Shown one piece after another: positions 42,887 through 55,550 of a DNA stretch of 64,000 nt. Source of the stretch: Albula goreensis (lineage: Eukaryota; Chordata; Actinopteri; Albuliformes; Albulidae); the NCBI GenBank assembly GCA_022829145.1, contig CM040742.1:7437538-7501537 (forward strand). The letters run 5' to 3'. A program made the position numbers and the translations under genes. The notes beneath the pieces were generated by a model. The model saw only the letters and a program-made list of their open reading frames with translations. It searched no databases and was not told where the DNA came from. Numbering within the stretch: the stretch's first letter is position 1; each line of letters opens with the position of its first letter.

Positions 42887-43041
42887 TTTTCTCAAAAGAG
42901 AAGATTGCACATCCAATAATAATATATCAGACGGATCACTATTTCACCATTTATTATCAGCCAAAACCCATAAGAACTGGTGAAATAGTGATCTGTCTGA
43001 CTTTTATTATTGGATGTGCAACCTTATGTTTTTTGAGAAAA
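42887..43041. mobile_element. 155-bp foldback (near-palindromic) element
   Basis: The left arm (42887-42949) contains TTTTCTCAAAA, TTGCACATCCAATAATAA and GGATCACTATTTCACCA. The right arm (42978-43041) carries the reverse complement in order: TGGTGAAATAGTGATC, TTATTATTGGATGTGCAA and TTTTGAGAAAA. Arms of about 63 bp match at roughly 85-90%, and the loop is only 28 bp. This is the structure of a foldback MITE. No target duplication is evident by eye and no protein is encoded. Confidence 0.85.
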
Positions 43042-43681
43042 CTGAATACTATATCGACTTTTTGGTTCAGCACTCCTTGTGGAGTTCCCCTTGCTGAAGT
43101 GCAACTTTTTCCCAATGTTTAAAAATTTTATGTAGTATTTTGAGGGTCTAATCAATGTAGAAAGAAACCTGCCCAGTCATGACTTCTTCTTCATTGATTC
43201 GTTTTAAACATATTTTGAAGACTAAGGCCTTGTCCTACATGTATTTATAGGGATATATATATATATTTTATTAACTTATTTTCAGCACATTTTTACATCT
43301 AATTTTTATTCTTCCATTGCTTTGATCCACTCTGTCAATGTAGGAGAGCACAGGAAAGCACATTCTCTCCACCAAAGCATATTCTGCCATCCACTGCTTA
43401 TTTTACAGTCCCACAGCTGGCAGCAGTATGTACTACTGAGTTTGTTGTTCAGTTGTGGGTGATGTCATGTATACCTTTAACTTTATGAAATCTTGTCATG
43501 CATTCTGTTATGTCTGTTTAGTCTCTTCCATACACTTTAAAGTGTTTGTGTTGTGTGTCCTTCCTGGGAGACTACGACTGATCTTTGTCTGTATCAGAGC
43601 AGTCGAGTCAATGTTCTGATAAGAGGAAACCCAGAGGAATGAGAAAGGCAGGGTGGAGGTTCTGGGAAGAGAAGCCTCACC

Positions 43682-43712
43682 GTGTGTGTGTATGTGTGTG
43701 TGTGTGTGTGTG
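43682..43712 (+). repeat. GT microsatellite
   Basis: About 15 GT units with one A interruption. Confidence 0.95.
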
Positions 43713-43865
43713 CTTGATCTGAAGCGTAGGTAGAAAGTGTATGTTCTTTCGCTGCCTGAATTGTGGTCTGGCCCTCCTGGCTCCATTAGGGCTGAAAGCT
43801 TAGAGCGAAAGTAGGTGGTTGGGCGAGATTCCCTCCCAGTATTCCAACGGGGCAGCTCTTAATTA

Positions 43866-43990
43866 ATACGAGTATAAGAACATAAGAATACTAAATGACA
43901 ACAATGGGCCATCTAAGCTCATCATTACAGAGCTACGGGGCTCATACGACTTGAGCCAATAACTGCATCTGGCATATGAATCTGTCACTG
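43866..43990 (+). repeat. interspersed-repeat fragment, 'AGAACATAAGAA' family
   Basis: TATAAGAACATAAGAATACT, then AAATGACAACAATGGGCCAT and CTAAGCTCATC. These resemble the widespread fish and reptile interspersed repeat whose consensus I remember as AGAACATAAGAA...GGCCATTCAGCCCATCAAGCTC. The fragment is short and the family assignment is tentative. Confidence 0.45.
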
Positions 43991-44332
43991 TTTGCGGAGG
44001 GAAGAGCGGGACTGAAACAGAGAGCGGAACAGACCATCTGGTGACTGAGCACCGCCATTCAGCAGGGCCCGAGGCAGGAGTATCGAAGGAGCATAAGGCT
44101 TCCAGGCCTGCGGGGCTGATTGAGGCCTGGGCAACGGGTACAGGGCCTGCCCACTCTCCCCAGCACAGATGTGGGGAGGCTGGATGGGCCGGTGGGCCGA
44201 GGCAGCGCTGGGGATCTGGCATCGGCCCATGCGGTGCTTTGTCGTACGGGGTCCAGTTGGAACTACATTTTGAATGGCTCTTTGTGCGCCTCCATGCCTT
44301 AGCTCTTCACTCACGGTTTTTATAGTGGCTGA

Positions 44333-44716
<384 letters not shown>

Positions 44717-45077
44717 TGATCCTTGATCGTTACTGCTACTCTGACATTCTTTACTGATTCTGGCTTCACCTCTACCCTCCTTGGGGCCAATTTGCTTTGA
44801 AAAATGATGTACTCAGGCAAAACATCTAATATGGTCTTCTTAAGATGCACATTACCTCTGTGAAAACAAAATAGATACCTTCCTAGAAATGTGCACTGCC
44901 ATAACAATGATAATAATAATAATTATCCTGTAATTCTGTCAGCAGGAGGTATGCTGACACTATTTAGCAGCACACCTGGGCATAGCCACCATTTCTTTTT
45001 TGGCTCATCTGAATAATATTTGTTCTTCTCAATCACAGGACCAAGAGTATAACTATTAGGTCTGTTGAACTACCAGT

Positions 45078-45115
45078 GGAATAGATAAAGGCATCTGCCA
45101 AAGAAATAAATAATG
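45078..45115 (+). repeat. SINE/LINE 3' tail remnant
   Basis: GGAATAGATAAAGGCATCTG followed by CCAAAGAAATAAATAATG resembles the common fish SINE/L2 tail (TGGATAAGAGCGTCTGCCAAATAAATAATG from memory). Only the tail is visible. Confidence 0.5.
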
Positions 45116-47271
45116 AATAGAAACTGCTTATTTTACTTTTATAAATGTATTTGATATATTATCATAATGCCTTTTCAATACTTTTTTTGTTTGTTTGTTA
45201 CAGTGATAGCTGTATATGTTTAAACCGAAAAAAATCACTGCAGGTTAGCTGGGACTGTAACAGCAAAATGACCTCTGACAGGGTCACCTCCAGCCTCTCA
45301 CATTGGAACAGTACATGTCCGCTGTTTAAAGACCAGTCCAGCGCAAATTACAGGGTTAAAGCAGACCACACAATCTCAAAAACAGTAATAATCTTTGCAT
45401 TGATTTAGCTGCAAGGGATAAGACGTGATTTGTGGTGGCTCAGCAGTGCTTTACGGACAGCTCCTGTGTGTTGTTTAGTGAAGAGGGCGGTGTGCGTGCA
45501 TGTGTCTTCTTGTGTATGTTTTTCAGTGTGCGAATGTCATCTGTCCCTTCTCCCCAGCTCAGTTCGGCTGCATGACGTGTATGCTGACTGACACCCTGAC
45601 TGCTGACTGACGCCCATAAAATTCACCTCAGTAGATTCTAGAACCAAAACCGGGGGGAAATTGCCAGGCGGAATCGACTTTCCTCATTTACACATTTACA
45701 AGGCATCTGGCATAATGGGTGACATTTAGGTGCGCGGCCATATTTTTAGATTCTGTTCAGAGGAGAGGGCTCAGTGGCAGCACGCACCACTCAGCGGAAA
45801 GCGATCCTTCGCCTGACGCTCTATTCCTCTCTTAAATGCTCCCTTTCTCTCCGTCTCTCCCCCTCTCCTCAAGATATTTGCCTTCCTTATTTCATATAAT
45901 GTCATCCATGTATTTGTCGCATTGTGTAGCTTAACACCACATACTTCAAAATGATATCCGACCTCATGACTTGTGTTTGTTGGGGGAACAGATTTCCGGT
46001 ACTAGACATTAGTACATCGGATGTGGTGCAGTACGCTGGGAAGGTCAAATGGGCAAAACCAATGAATTAAATAGTCACATTGATGGAAGAAAGAAGAAAC
46101 ATTGCATTGACTTGACAATTAGTAATACGTCATTCTCATAATTGCGCTTCTGGGTGCTGCACAGAGTAAAGGTGCAGATGTGTTGGGATTTGAAAAAAAT
46201 CCCAGCCACACTGTTACTACCTATTGCTGGAGTTCCTTATTGGTGAGGCAGTCTCATTGCTCTCTAATGACCTCCCCTGCCTGGACTCTTTCAGGTTTGT
46301 TAACTGAACAGATGTGGACTCTGCGGTCCTCCAGTGCCACATACAAAATGTAACCGGCTGTGAGTCTGCAGTGTGAAACATAGCAAAGGCTGGACTCCGT
46401 GTGGATCTGAGGTGCCACGTGTTCGACCTTAATTCCTCTGCGGGAGAAGGAGAGCTGATAACATAGCGCAGTCTGGCTGTGGAAAAAGTTAGGGAGGCAG
46501 TGGAAGGCTGAGTGGGGGTGTGATGGCGTTAGGTCAGTCAGAGCACCATTAGCTAGTGGAACACAGAGCCTGTACCTCTCCCTTCATTTGGAGATCTGCT
46601 GCCGCTGCGGCCACCTGGAGGAGCGGTCCGGCCAGGTACATATATAACAGAGAAAATGCAACGTGGCTCATGGGCAGGTGCTGGTCCTCCTGGGAGATTT
46701 GTGCCCATTCCATGGAGCTGAGAGCAGAGCATGAACTACTGGCAGCTGCGTGAGTTGAGAAGTCACATGCACACACTTGCACTCACTTCCACACACACAC
46801 ATGCACATGCATAGGGAGGGAATAAGGAATACAAGTCCACGAACTTCCTCAATGGTAATTATTTTGTTGCATGGTACTCGATTTTGACTCAGTTTGATCG
46901 ATGTCAGCATTCTGTGAGGACACAGCAGATCAGTTCAAGTTTTTTGGGTATGTGCCATGCACATACACCCACATGCACCCACCTACAATCCTGCCAGAAC
47001 TGAATCTGTGAGTGAGCAGCTTTCAAGTTTTCAGAATAAATAAGTAAAGAAGCCAACTGAAGAGTCTATTTTTATCCAAATGAATAATTAAAGTCAAATA
47101 CGAAGAACTGCTAGAAGGAATTAGGCTCTATTTAATCTCAGAATGTGCTTTTAAGATATGGTACCAAACCTTTTTTCATTAGCAAGAGTAGGCCATAGCT
47201 ATTTTTGTCATTTTTCGTCTCGGTGGTAATTCTATATTTACTGTGCTGTGATGTAGTTTCTTGCTTGATTA

Positions 47272-47540
47272 AGCGGGAGGAGCTTGTTTGAACCGCATCA
47301 TTAATTGGAGACTTTCTAGCACAGAGGGAGGAGCCTGTCTTAGAGGAACTGTAACACAGTGGGCGGGGCCTATTTAAATTGGAGGCATTTCAGTGCAGGC
47401 AGAGGAGACTTCTTGAACTTGAACTTGAAAGTTTTAACAGTGGGAGGGGCCTATTTGAACTGGAGCCATTTATAAGACAGGGGAGGAGCCTATCTGAAAT
47501 AGGGGTATAGGAACACAAGGAGAGGGACCTGTTTGAATTA
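47272..47540 (+). repeat. degenerate 40-bp minisatellite, about 7 units
   Basis: Units start at about 47274, 47326, 47361, 47401, 47442, 47481 and 47520, a spacing of 35-52 bp and mostly 39-41. The unit pattern is GGGAGGRGCCTRTTTGAA, then TGGAGxxATTT, then TAAxACAG. Several units contain GC-box-like GGGCGGGGC or GGGAGGGGC. Units are diverged from each other, so the array is old. Confidence 0.8.
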
Positions 47541-47805
47541 CATCCACAGTTAGATTACTAATGTTTTCTATAGAAGATTATTCCAGTTGCAGTCTAGGCA
47601 AGAAAGCCATAGTTTGGAATAATGTTTTTGCCTTGGAAACCTTGAAGCAATTCATGAAGAAATTAGACTCACAGTTATACAAATCAAATAACTTCTCCCT
47701 CCTCTGAGCCTTTTGGATTGTGCTTCTGCCTGTCAGAGATGATGTCCACTTTAACAAGAAGAAAGATCTCCTGTGTTTCTCTTCTGTTTCTGTTCACTTT
47801 TTCTT

Positions 47806-47852
47806 GTGTTTGTGCGTGTGCATGTGTGTGTGTGTGTGTTTGCATGTGTGTT
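47806..47852 (+). repeat. imperfect GT tract
   Basis: A GT-rich run with C and A interruptions. Confidence 0.85.
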
Positions 47853-48094
47853 TCTGTCTCACTCTTGCCATTTGCAGAAAGGTAGAGAAATGAGCAGAAC
47901 TGTTGATCTGGCTTCCGGTCATTCCAGCATCCAGTGAGTGAGGGTCACCTTCTAGCATGAGAGACCACAGTGAGTCAGCCGGTGTGCTGAATGGATCAGG
48001 TTGAGTGAGTGTTGGTGAAAAGATCCGAAGGGACAGCCACGCCCCAGCGTGACCGCGTAGACCATTGGGAGCTTATCTCACAGGCATTTGGGTA

Positions 48095-48122
48095 TATGTG
48101 TGTGTGTATGTGTGTGTGTGTG
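48095..48122 (+). repeat. GT tract just before the CT tract
   Basis: A GTGTGT run with one A interruption, about 30 bp upstream of the long CT tract. Confidence 0.9.
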
Positions 48123-48154
48123 CGCAACTCCATCTCCCCAATTATGTCGGCCAC

Positions 48155-48402
48155 TCTTTTCTCTCTCTCTCTGTCTCTCTTTCCCCCTCACTCTCTCTCT
48201 CCCCCTCTCACTCTATGTCTCTCTCTTGTCTCTCTCTCTCACTCTCTCTCTCTCGCTCTCTCTCTCCTCTCTCTCTCTTTCTCTCTCTCCCTCTTACTGT
48301 ATCTCTCTCTCTCTCTCCCTCTCTCTCTCTCCCTCTCTCACTCTCTCTCTCTCTCTCCCTCTCACTGTATCTCTCTCTCTCTCTCCCTCTCTTCCCTCTC
48401 TC

Positions 48403-48435
<33 letters not shown>

Positions 48436-48443
48436 TTACTGTA

Positions 48444-48474
<31 letters not shown>

Positions 48475-48475
48475 C
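48155..48475 (+). repeat. 320-bp polypyrimidine (CT)n tract with higher-order repeat
   Basis: Almost pure CT dinucleotides on the + strand. The phrase CTTACTGTATCTCTC or CTCACTGTATCTCTC recurs with ACTGT at 48296, 48364 and about 48438, giving a higher-order unit of 68-74 bp. Mirror-symmetric polypyrimidine DNA of this length can form triplex (H-DNA), and in the transcript it is a strong PTB-type binding surface inside intron 2. Confidence 0.95.
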
Positions 48476-49550
48476 ACCCATCGATCCATGCCGAGAGCTG
48501 CAGAGCGGAGGCATTACGTCACTCCCATAGGCTGACATGACTAATGACTGCACAGGGACCAGCTGTGGGGGGGTTGGGGGTGCTGGGAGGAAGTAAGGGG
48601 CAGGGTGTTGGGGGCTTGTGGGGTTTGGGGGTGTGGGCTTTGGGGTGGGTACAGGGGCCCTCCACATTGCAGCCCTGCCGCAGCTGCCCCTGCTCATTAT
48701 GGGAGGACATCACTGTGTCTTTGAGGAAGCAGGGGGCCACAGATCAAACGCTAATACAATAGCCGCTTTATGCTTCCTGTTGAAAGGGCGCGGATGCGTT
48801 TCAGCGATGAAACGAGTGTCTCAGTGATAAATGAGATTATCACTGGAGGGAAATGCAGACCTCTTTAAAATTCATATTGTGCACCTTTTATGGAAATTAA
48901 TTTAATTTATTTTTGGACTGTGGGGCGTAGGCACAATTTGTCTCCCAGCGCCCATTGAATGCAGGCCTGTGTCCCCCATCTCTGTCGGCATTGGTTCATT
49001 TCGGGATGGACGGCGATCACGGAAACATCAGTGGGCGTAACCCAAATTAAGCTACGCTGTGCCCAGGTAACGTTGCCATGAGGATACGCAGCGGCTGTTG
49101 TTCAACATTCTCCTTAACTCCTCTTTGCCTGAAAGCATCACTTTCACCAGCCTGTTGTGGGAGGTGGCGGGAGGACTAGAACGGGCTGTACCTGTGAGAG
49201 GAGGCCGTGGTGTCCGCAGGGCTAGTACATTGGAATGCATGGGGAACTCAACTGAACCGACACTCAACATGCCATTCAACTCCCTCAGAGCAGAACAAGT
49301 GCAATCTGAGGTTGCTGACCCCACACCCCCCTTTGAAGCCAGTTGTTTTTCCACAGGCTCCCTCTTGTGGCCAATTAGTGGCAGTAAGACACACAGTTGT
49401 CACAGGCCCATTGCTTCGCACCTACCAAAGCTGCCTGTTAGTCTGTTTCCATATACTAGATCCTATTATCCTTCCTATAATGCACTCATGGACAGACATA
49501 TCAATAAACAGAATACATGGGTTAAACCCATTATACAACAGTCTTGGTAG

Positions 49551-49704
49551 CAGGGGCACATTGAAGGGGGGTGACAGCCCGATTTAGTGAGCTAAATCAG
49601 GACTCGATGGGAGCACACAAATGTTCATTATTGTCATCAGTATTCAGGGTGGGGGGCAGTGTCATAACTTTTTATGGGGCCTAGCATTCCTGGTAGCACC
49701 CCTG
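49551..49704. mobile_element. 154-bp hAT-type MITE with target-site duplication
   Basis: The element starts CAGGGGCAC and ends GTAGCACCCCTG, whose reverse complement is CAGGGGTGCTAC. It is flanked by 8-bp direct repeats CTTGGTAG (49543-49550) and CTTGATAG (49705-49712), which match at 7 of 8. CAGGGG ends with an 8-bp duplication are typical of hAT elements. There is no coding capacity. The inner parts are AT-rich with G-rich shoulders. Confidence 0.75.
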
Positions 49705-51378
49705 CTTGATAGTATCCCCAGACAGGGAATGTTATGATATGAAAATGTGTGGCATGCACTTGTAGTTGTGTACCTTACAGAGTTAGTTGGGTTCTTCTGT
49801 AGCACAAATGCACATTGGTTTTCTAGCTTCAGATCAATGCAGCTTTCATTTTTCAGTTAAGTGCCCATTATTCTGAAAATAGCACCCAAATTTGCATCCA
49901 TTTGGGCAAGTTGGTCTTAAGATGAGATGTGACCAGGCAAATTGGTGGCTTATAGTTATTTTGATTCTGCTCAAAGCTGGTCAGTTGCTGCCAATCAAAG
50001 CATGTTTAAAGTCAAACTGCAGTTATTTTGACTTTATCAGTTCTACTGAGATACTGCAGCTATCAAGGTGGGTGCATGGTGCATGCACAACCTTACATAC
50101 ACACAGACACAGACATGTAAATGTTGTAAATCTTAGTTTAATGTAACCAGTAAGGTGAATCTTGTTAGACTATTTCCTTTATTCATTATCTCCTCTTTTC
50201 AGTGATTCACTGTGTTTGGGTTCTCTGTGCATTTTTGGGTCGAGGGCAGAGTGTAGTTCTCAAGCTAGCAAAGCAAATTTGCCATACCTTCACGTTGTAC
50301 ATATACATTGTATGACAAATGTATTAGACTTAACAGAAAAACAAGATTAATCTTTTGTTTGTCCACAAATTAAAGTTTGGATTACAAAGCAAAAAAGTTT
50401 GACTGCATAATTAAGTTTTGATTTGATTATGCATAATTTACATGCCAAGCAATCTAATCTTTCCCTACAAACGAGTTTGAAACAATTTTAGATAATCAAG
50501 ATAGACGTTTCTGGCCTTGTATGAATCCTCTGTGGTATTAATCAAAGCAGATGTGGCAGAAAACGGAATATTAATTTTGCTTCTATTGCCCGTTCTCCAT
50601 GTGCGTGTTTGCATGTTCTAGTTCAGTGCTTGGCCGCTACCATTACATTCTGTTACATGGCTGTGGAAAATGATACACCACAGTTTTGTAATGGGGCAAC
50701 ATTGATAAATGTAGCCAAATAAAGTACATAATTATTATAGCTTACATAAATTCAAATGCCGATTGTCCCCAAATTCTTCCAAAATTAATTTGCTTGAAAA
50801 AGTAGTGTGGAACTCATTTGCATTCACTTCATTTCGTATTTGCACGATTTATAGACATAATGGATTACAGAGACTGATTGTCACTGTACTGAATTTCATA
50901 TGCAGTCTAGAAGTAATAATGAAATTTCGTATTGTGGATTACCTCACGACTGACCATTGGCTATTCCAACAGTATACAAAGTGTGTTCAAAAAGTAAATC
51001 CAAAAAATGTTACTCTTGAGCTTTATATTGTTCTTATTTTTTTTATTAGGCCCTACTTTGCTTACTGTTAGTTAGCACATCATCTTAAAATTCATTCGGT
51101 TAGCATTATTTGCTGTCTCGTACTTCTGTTTAGCACAGTGATAGATTGTGTGAGTCACTGTAATAAAGGATGGCGGAATTTCAGGGGGCAGACAAGAACC
51201 TCCAAGTGCGGTGATGTAACCAGCAGACACTGACAGATAATGGCCAGAGCTGAGCTTGGCAGCAGAGCAGTGCTTTCATATTTTGATTGAAGCGGAGGGG
51301 GGGAAAAAAATCAATAAGTGATGAGGGGCAATGATGGAAACATCAGGCCAGGTGCAATTAAGCAATGTTCAGCCCGAG

Positions 51379-51392
51379 GTTACCAAGGCAAC
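51379..51392. promoter_or_regulatory. RFX X-box GTTACCAAGGCAAC
   Basis: A full fit to the X-box consensus GTNRCC(0-3)RGYAAC, with half sites GTTACC and GGCAAC separated by AA. It sits in a block (about 51160-51400) with little simple sequence that looks like a conserved regulatory element. RFX factors act in ciliated and neural cells. It is assigned by motif only. Confidence 0.45.
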
Positions 51393-53774
51393 TAGCTAAA
51401 CAGACTGGGGGCTCAAAGGCATCAATCTGCTGCATGGGGTGGTGGTTTCATCCTGATTAGTTGTGCAGATACAAACATGCAAACATGCAGTCACACATAC
51501 CCACACACAAATGCGCACGTCCACTCATACTCATCAGTTCACACGCAGATGTATTCACATACATGTACGCACACATGTGCATATCCACTGTCAAATACAT
51601 ACATATACACAATAATACATAGATCAATAATGACCCTATTCTGCCTATGAGTGAGGCGATAGAAGGTGTATGTGGGTGTGTGGGAAGAGCCCCATGACAC
51701 CCAACACCCCTTCAGCTTCCTGTGCAACACCCCCAAACACACACACACCCAACCACCCTGACAGACCTTTCCCCCTTGACCATTGAGGCAGTCACTTGCT
51801 GGAAGCTCTCGGTCATCGGTGACCCTCCGACCAGAATGTATCAGCATTTGTATCCTGCTTAGTTCATGGAATCTGTGCTGGCCTGTTACTTGGGTTAAGG
51901 CTTAATACCATGCTCTTGACCCACCTACACAGTCGCATCATGTAAAAGTGGACCTTCCGTTGCACAGGTGTTATGCACAGGTGTGTCTCTGTACAGGTGC
52001 AAGTCGGTGCTGTGCTTTCTTGACACATCAGATATCCGCCTTGGGGAATGCCGTGGAACATTACGCAACTGTGCAGCACAGCAAGCCGGATGCAAACGTT
52101 CCATTTAAAGGACACGGCACTGATTGAGCAGGGAGCAAAGTACAAGCAGTCCTAATTGCACATAGCAGAGACAGTCAATACAGTGCCAAGCCACACATCC
52201 ACAACGCTATCACATCTGAACATGTCAGATGGACTCCCGTATAGTGCATATGACTCCCATACTAGGACCGAGTGAACGCTGAATGTTTTAATGTGCAAGA
52301 AGGATCTCATGTTCTCCGTCGTACATAATGCAATGTCAACATATTGCTGTGACAATATGTCATTGTGTGTAGTTATTAATTGTAGAAATGCATACAGGCA
52401 TAAATATTCATAACATTCATTTTAAATACTGTATATGCACAAAATGAATGTCCTAAACACACAGTGATTTATTTAAATAAGACATTACAGTCAGTGAATA
52501 TAGCCAGAGTAAAAGGCTGTTGTTGGGAATAATGCACGTTGTCGGGGAAGTGAGGAATTAACAAAAATAATGATTCTCTGAATCCAGGGTGTTCTAATAA
52601 TTAAAGCCCTCACTTATCGTCTACTAAAACTCCTCACCTAACCAACATTAAATAAGTTTTAAATCTTATATTGAAACTTTAACAACTGGAAAACACAAGG
52701 CATCCCCTCAGTATTAATGTTTCTGTGATCAGCTCTTTACAGGCATCACAATGACACCAGACATGAACGTTTGCGAGACGAACGTTTAGGGAGGAGAGTT
52801 CACGGAGAGGAACAGGCCATTCTGCACATGAATGGCTTTGCAGTGTATTGAGTCGGACTCCTGTTGTCATGTGACTTTATTAATATAAAGAAGGTGAATA
52901 TTATTGGGGTATAGAAAGGGAAAGTGACCCTGAAGTACACACACACACACACATCAGAAGAGGAAGGAGCCAGAGGGAGAGAAGAGAGAGATGATGGCCC
53001 CCTGTGGTTAAGCCTGTTTGTCAAAGGATTCTACACTCAGGGGGCACCTCAGGGCTTACTAGGAACAAAGAGGGTCGTACCCATTCCACTTATAACTGGT
53101 AACCCCAAATGTAGATCCATATTGGTGTGTCTGAATAAAGGTCTACTCCTTGCCATGCTTGAAAAGCATGTTGCTTCTTTGATCACCGGGTCGGAGGTGT
53201 TTATGAGGGAGAGGTAGTCGTGACTGTCCTCCAGTCGTGACTGTGTTCACAATACAGAATGGGCTCTCATGCCTTATTGCTTTTATAAAATGGTTACTTT
53301 AATTTTCAAGGAACTATCAAGGATGTGCTGTGATTGAAAATGTTGTTTTAATATGACAATAATTAGATTGCATCTGTCTGCAAGATTAGCCAGAACCTGA
53401 AAATAAATTGCTTGCTATGAATCAGAAAGACTGTCTGCTCTTTGTTGACCTAAACTAAGCTTATTGAAAAGTGTGATTAGAAATCATAACCTGCTGAGTC
53501 ATTTTTGCTCTTTTCTTTTTTTATATTCATCTAGCTTTGTTAGCAAACTGCAATTAGTTGTGTAAATGGACAAATGTTAAGATATTGTCTGGTCCACAGA
53601 CTTGCATTTGCCCATTTCTGTTGTGTTGTCCGACAGGTTTCCTAAGCAACATCAGTGGGAATGGTATCAGTGTAGCTGTCTATTTTTTTACATAAGTTTT
53701 TTTAATATTAAATAACCAGTTTTAGGACTGTGGACAATTTGGACTGTAATGAATCTCATGTTATGTTCTCCTAA

Positions 53775-54610
<836 letters not shown>

Positions 54611-55337
54611 TAGATCCCTCTCTCCTTTGGAATCCTGCTTGGGCGAGCTGACTAAGGCTACTTTGGGGATTGCGCTGGGCTCATTTTGTCTGGATTCCCC
54701 AGCATGCAACTGGGAGCTGGTGAATTGGTATTTGCAGGACAGCGGGGTACTGTTTGGATGTGCCGTCCGGTAAGAGGGGCCTGTCAATCACCAGACACCC
54801 CGCCTTGCCCCCTTTCAGAAACACCAGGCGGCTTCATGATCCAAATAGCGAAATCCAGCATTAGCTGGAGCTCTGCAGATCTCAGGACATGAAGCTGGAG
54901 GTATGGCACTGTTTTTCCAGCACAGCAGTGAGTCAGACTGAAATCAAGGTGGACATTCACTGCTTCCGCTGCCTGGATGAACCCGTAGCTTAGCCATTCA
55001 GAGAAATCCTGCCATTAAACACTGATCCTGGAACAGTGCTAAGCAGTCTTCTCATAATACAGAGTACAGAACTGGGTTTGGTCAATCTGATCTTAGTGTA
55101 AATGTGGTAGTAGAATTTATCTGGTGCTGGGGGGAAATTATGACACAGTCCCATTTAATTAATGACAGTGCCCTACCAATTAAGTGTATCTATTATTTAC
55201 TTCCTTTTCAAGAGGAAGGAAATAATTAGCAAGTGTACCTACCATTGACTCAAAAGGAGCATACCATATGACATCAGCCTAGCCACATATATGCAAGACA
55301 AACTAGGACTGCAGGGAACACTATTTAATAACATATA

Positions 55338-55550
55338 CGAGGTGTGGCTATTAAATAACGAGACAGGGCTCATGTAAGTCAAACCACAGCACGCATACAT
55401 GAACCACGTGGTGTACATTGACAAACGGGCAAGCAAAAACAACCCCTGAAAGTTACAATCCGTTCGCGTCTTCAGTTCGCTGTTACGCATCGCTTGAAGT
55501 AGATGTGTTTTTCTTGAGCATTAGTCTCTTTATTTAATAGCCACACCTCG
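55338..55550. mobile_element. 213-bp mariner-type MITE
   Basis: The left end reads CGAGGTGTGGCTATTAAA and continues TAACGAGAC. The right end is its reverse complement (GTCTCTTTATTTAATAGCCA then CACCTCG), with about 25 of 27 bases matching. The left flank is TA; the right flank is AA, consistent with a mutated TA target duplication of Tc1/mariner elements. The interior (about 150 bp) encodes no recognisable transposase, so it is non-autonomous. Confidence 0.85.

Noticed and set aside
48009-48540. Ser/Leu-rich frames of 150-173 codons in three phases
   Set aside because: All are translations of the CT repeat, and all three phases are open, as expected for a dinucleotide repeat.
50975-51010. 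AAAGTGTGTTCAAAAAGTAA, resembling a mariner end
   Set aside because: No matching inverted end was found within several hundred bases.
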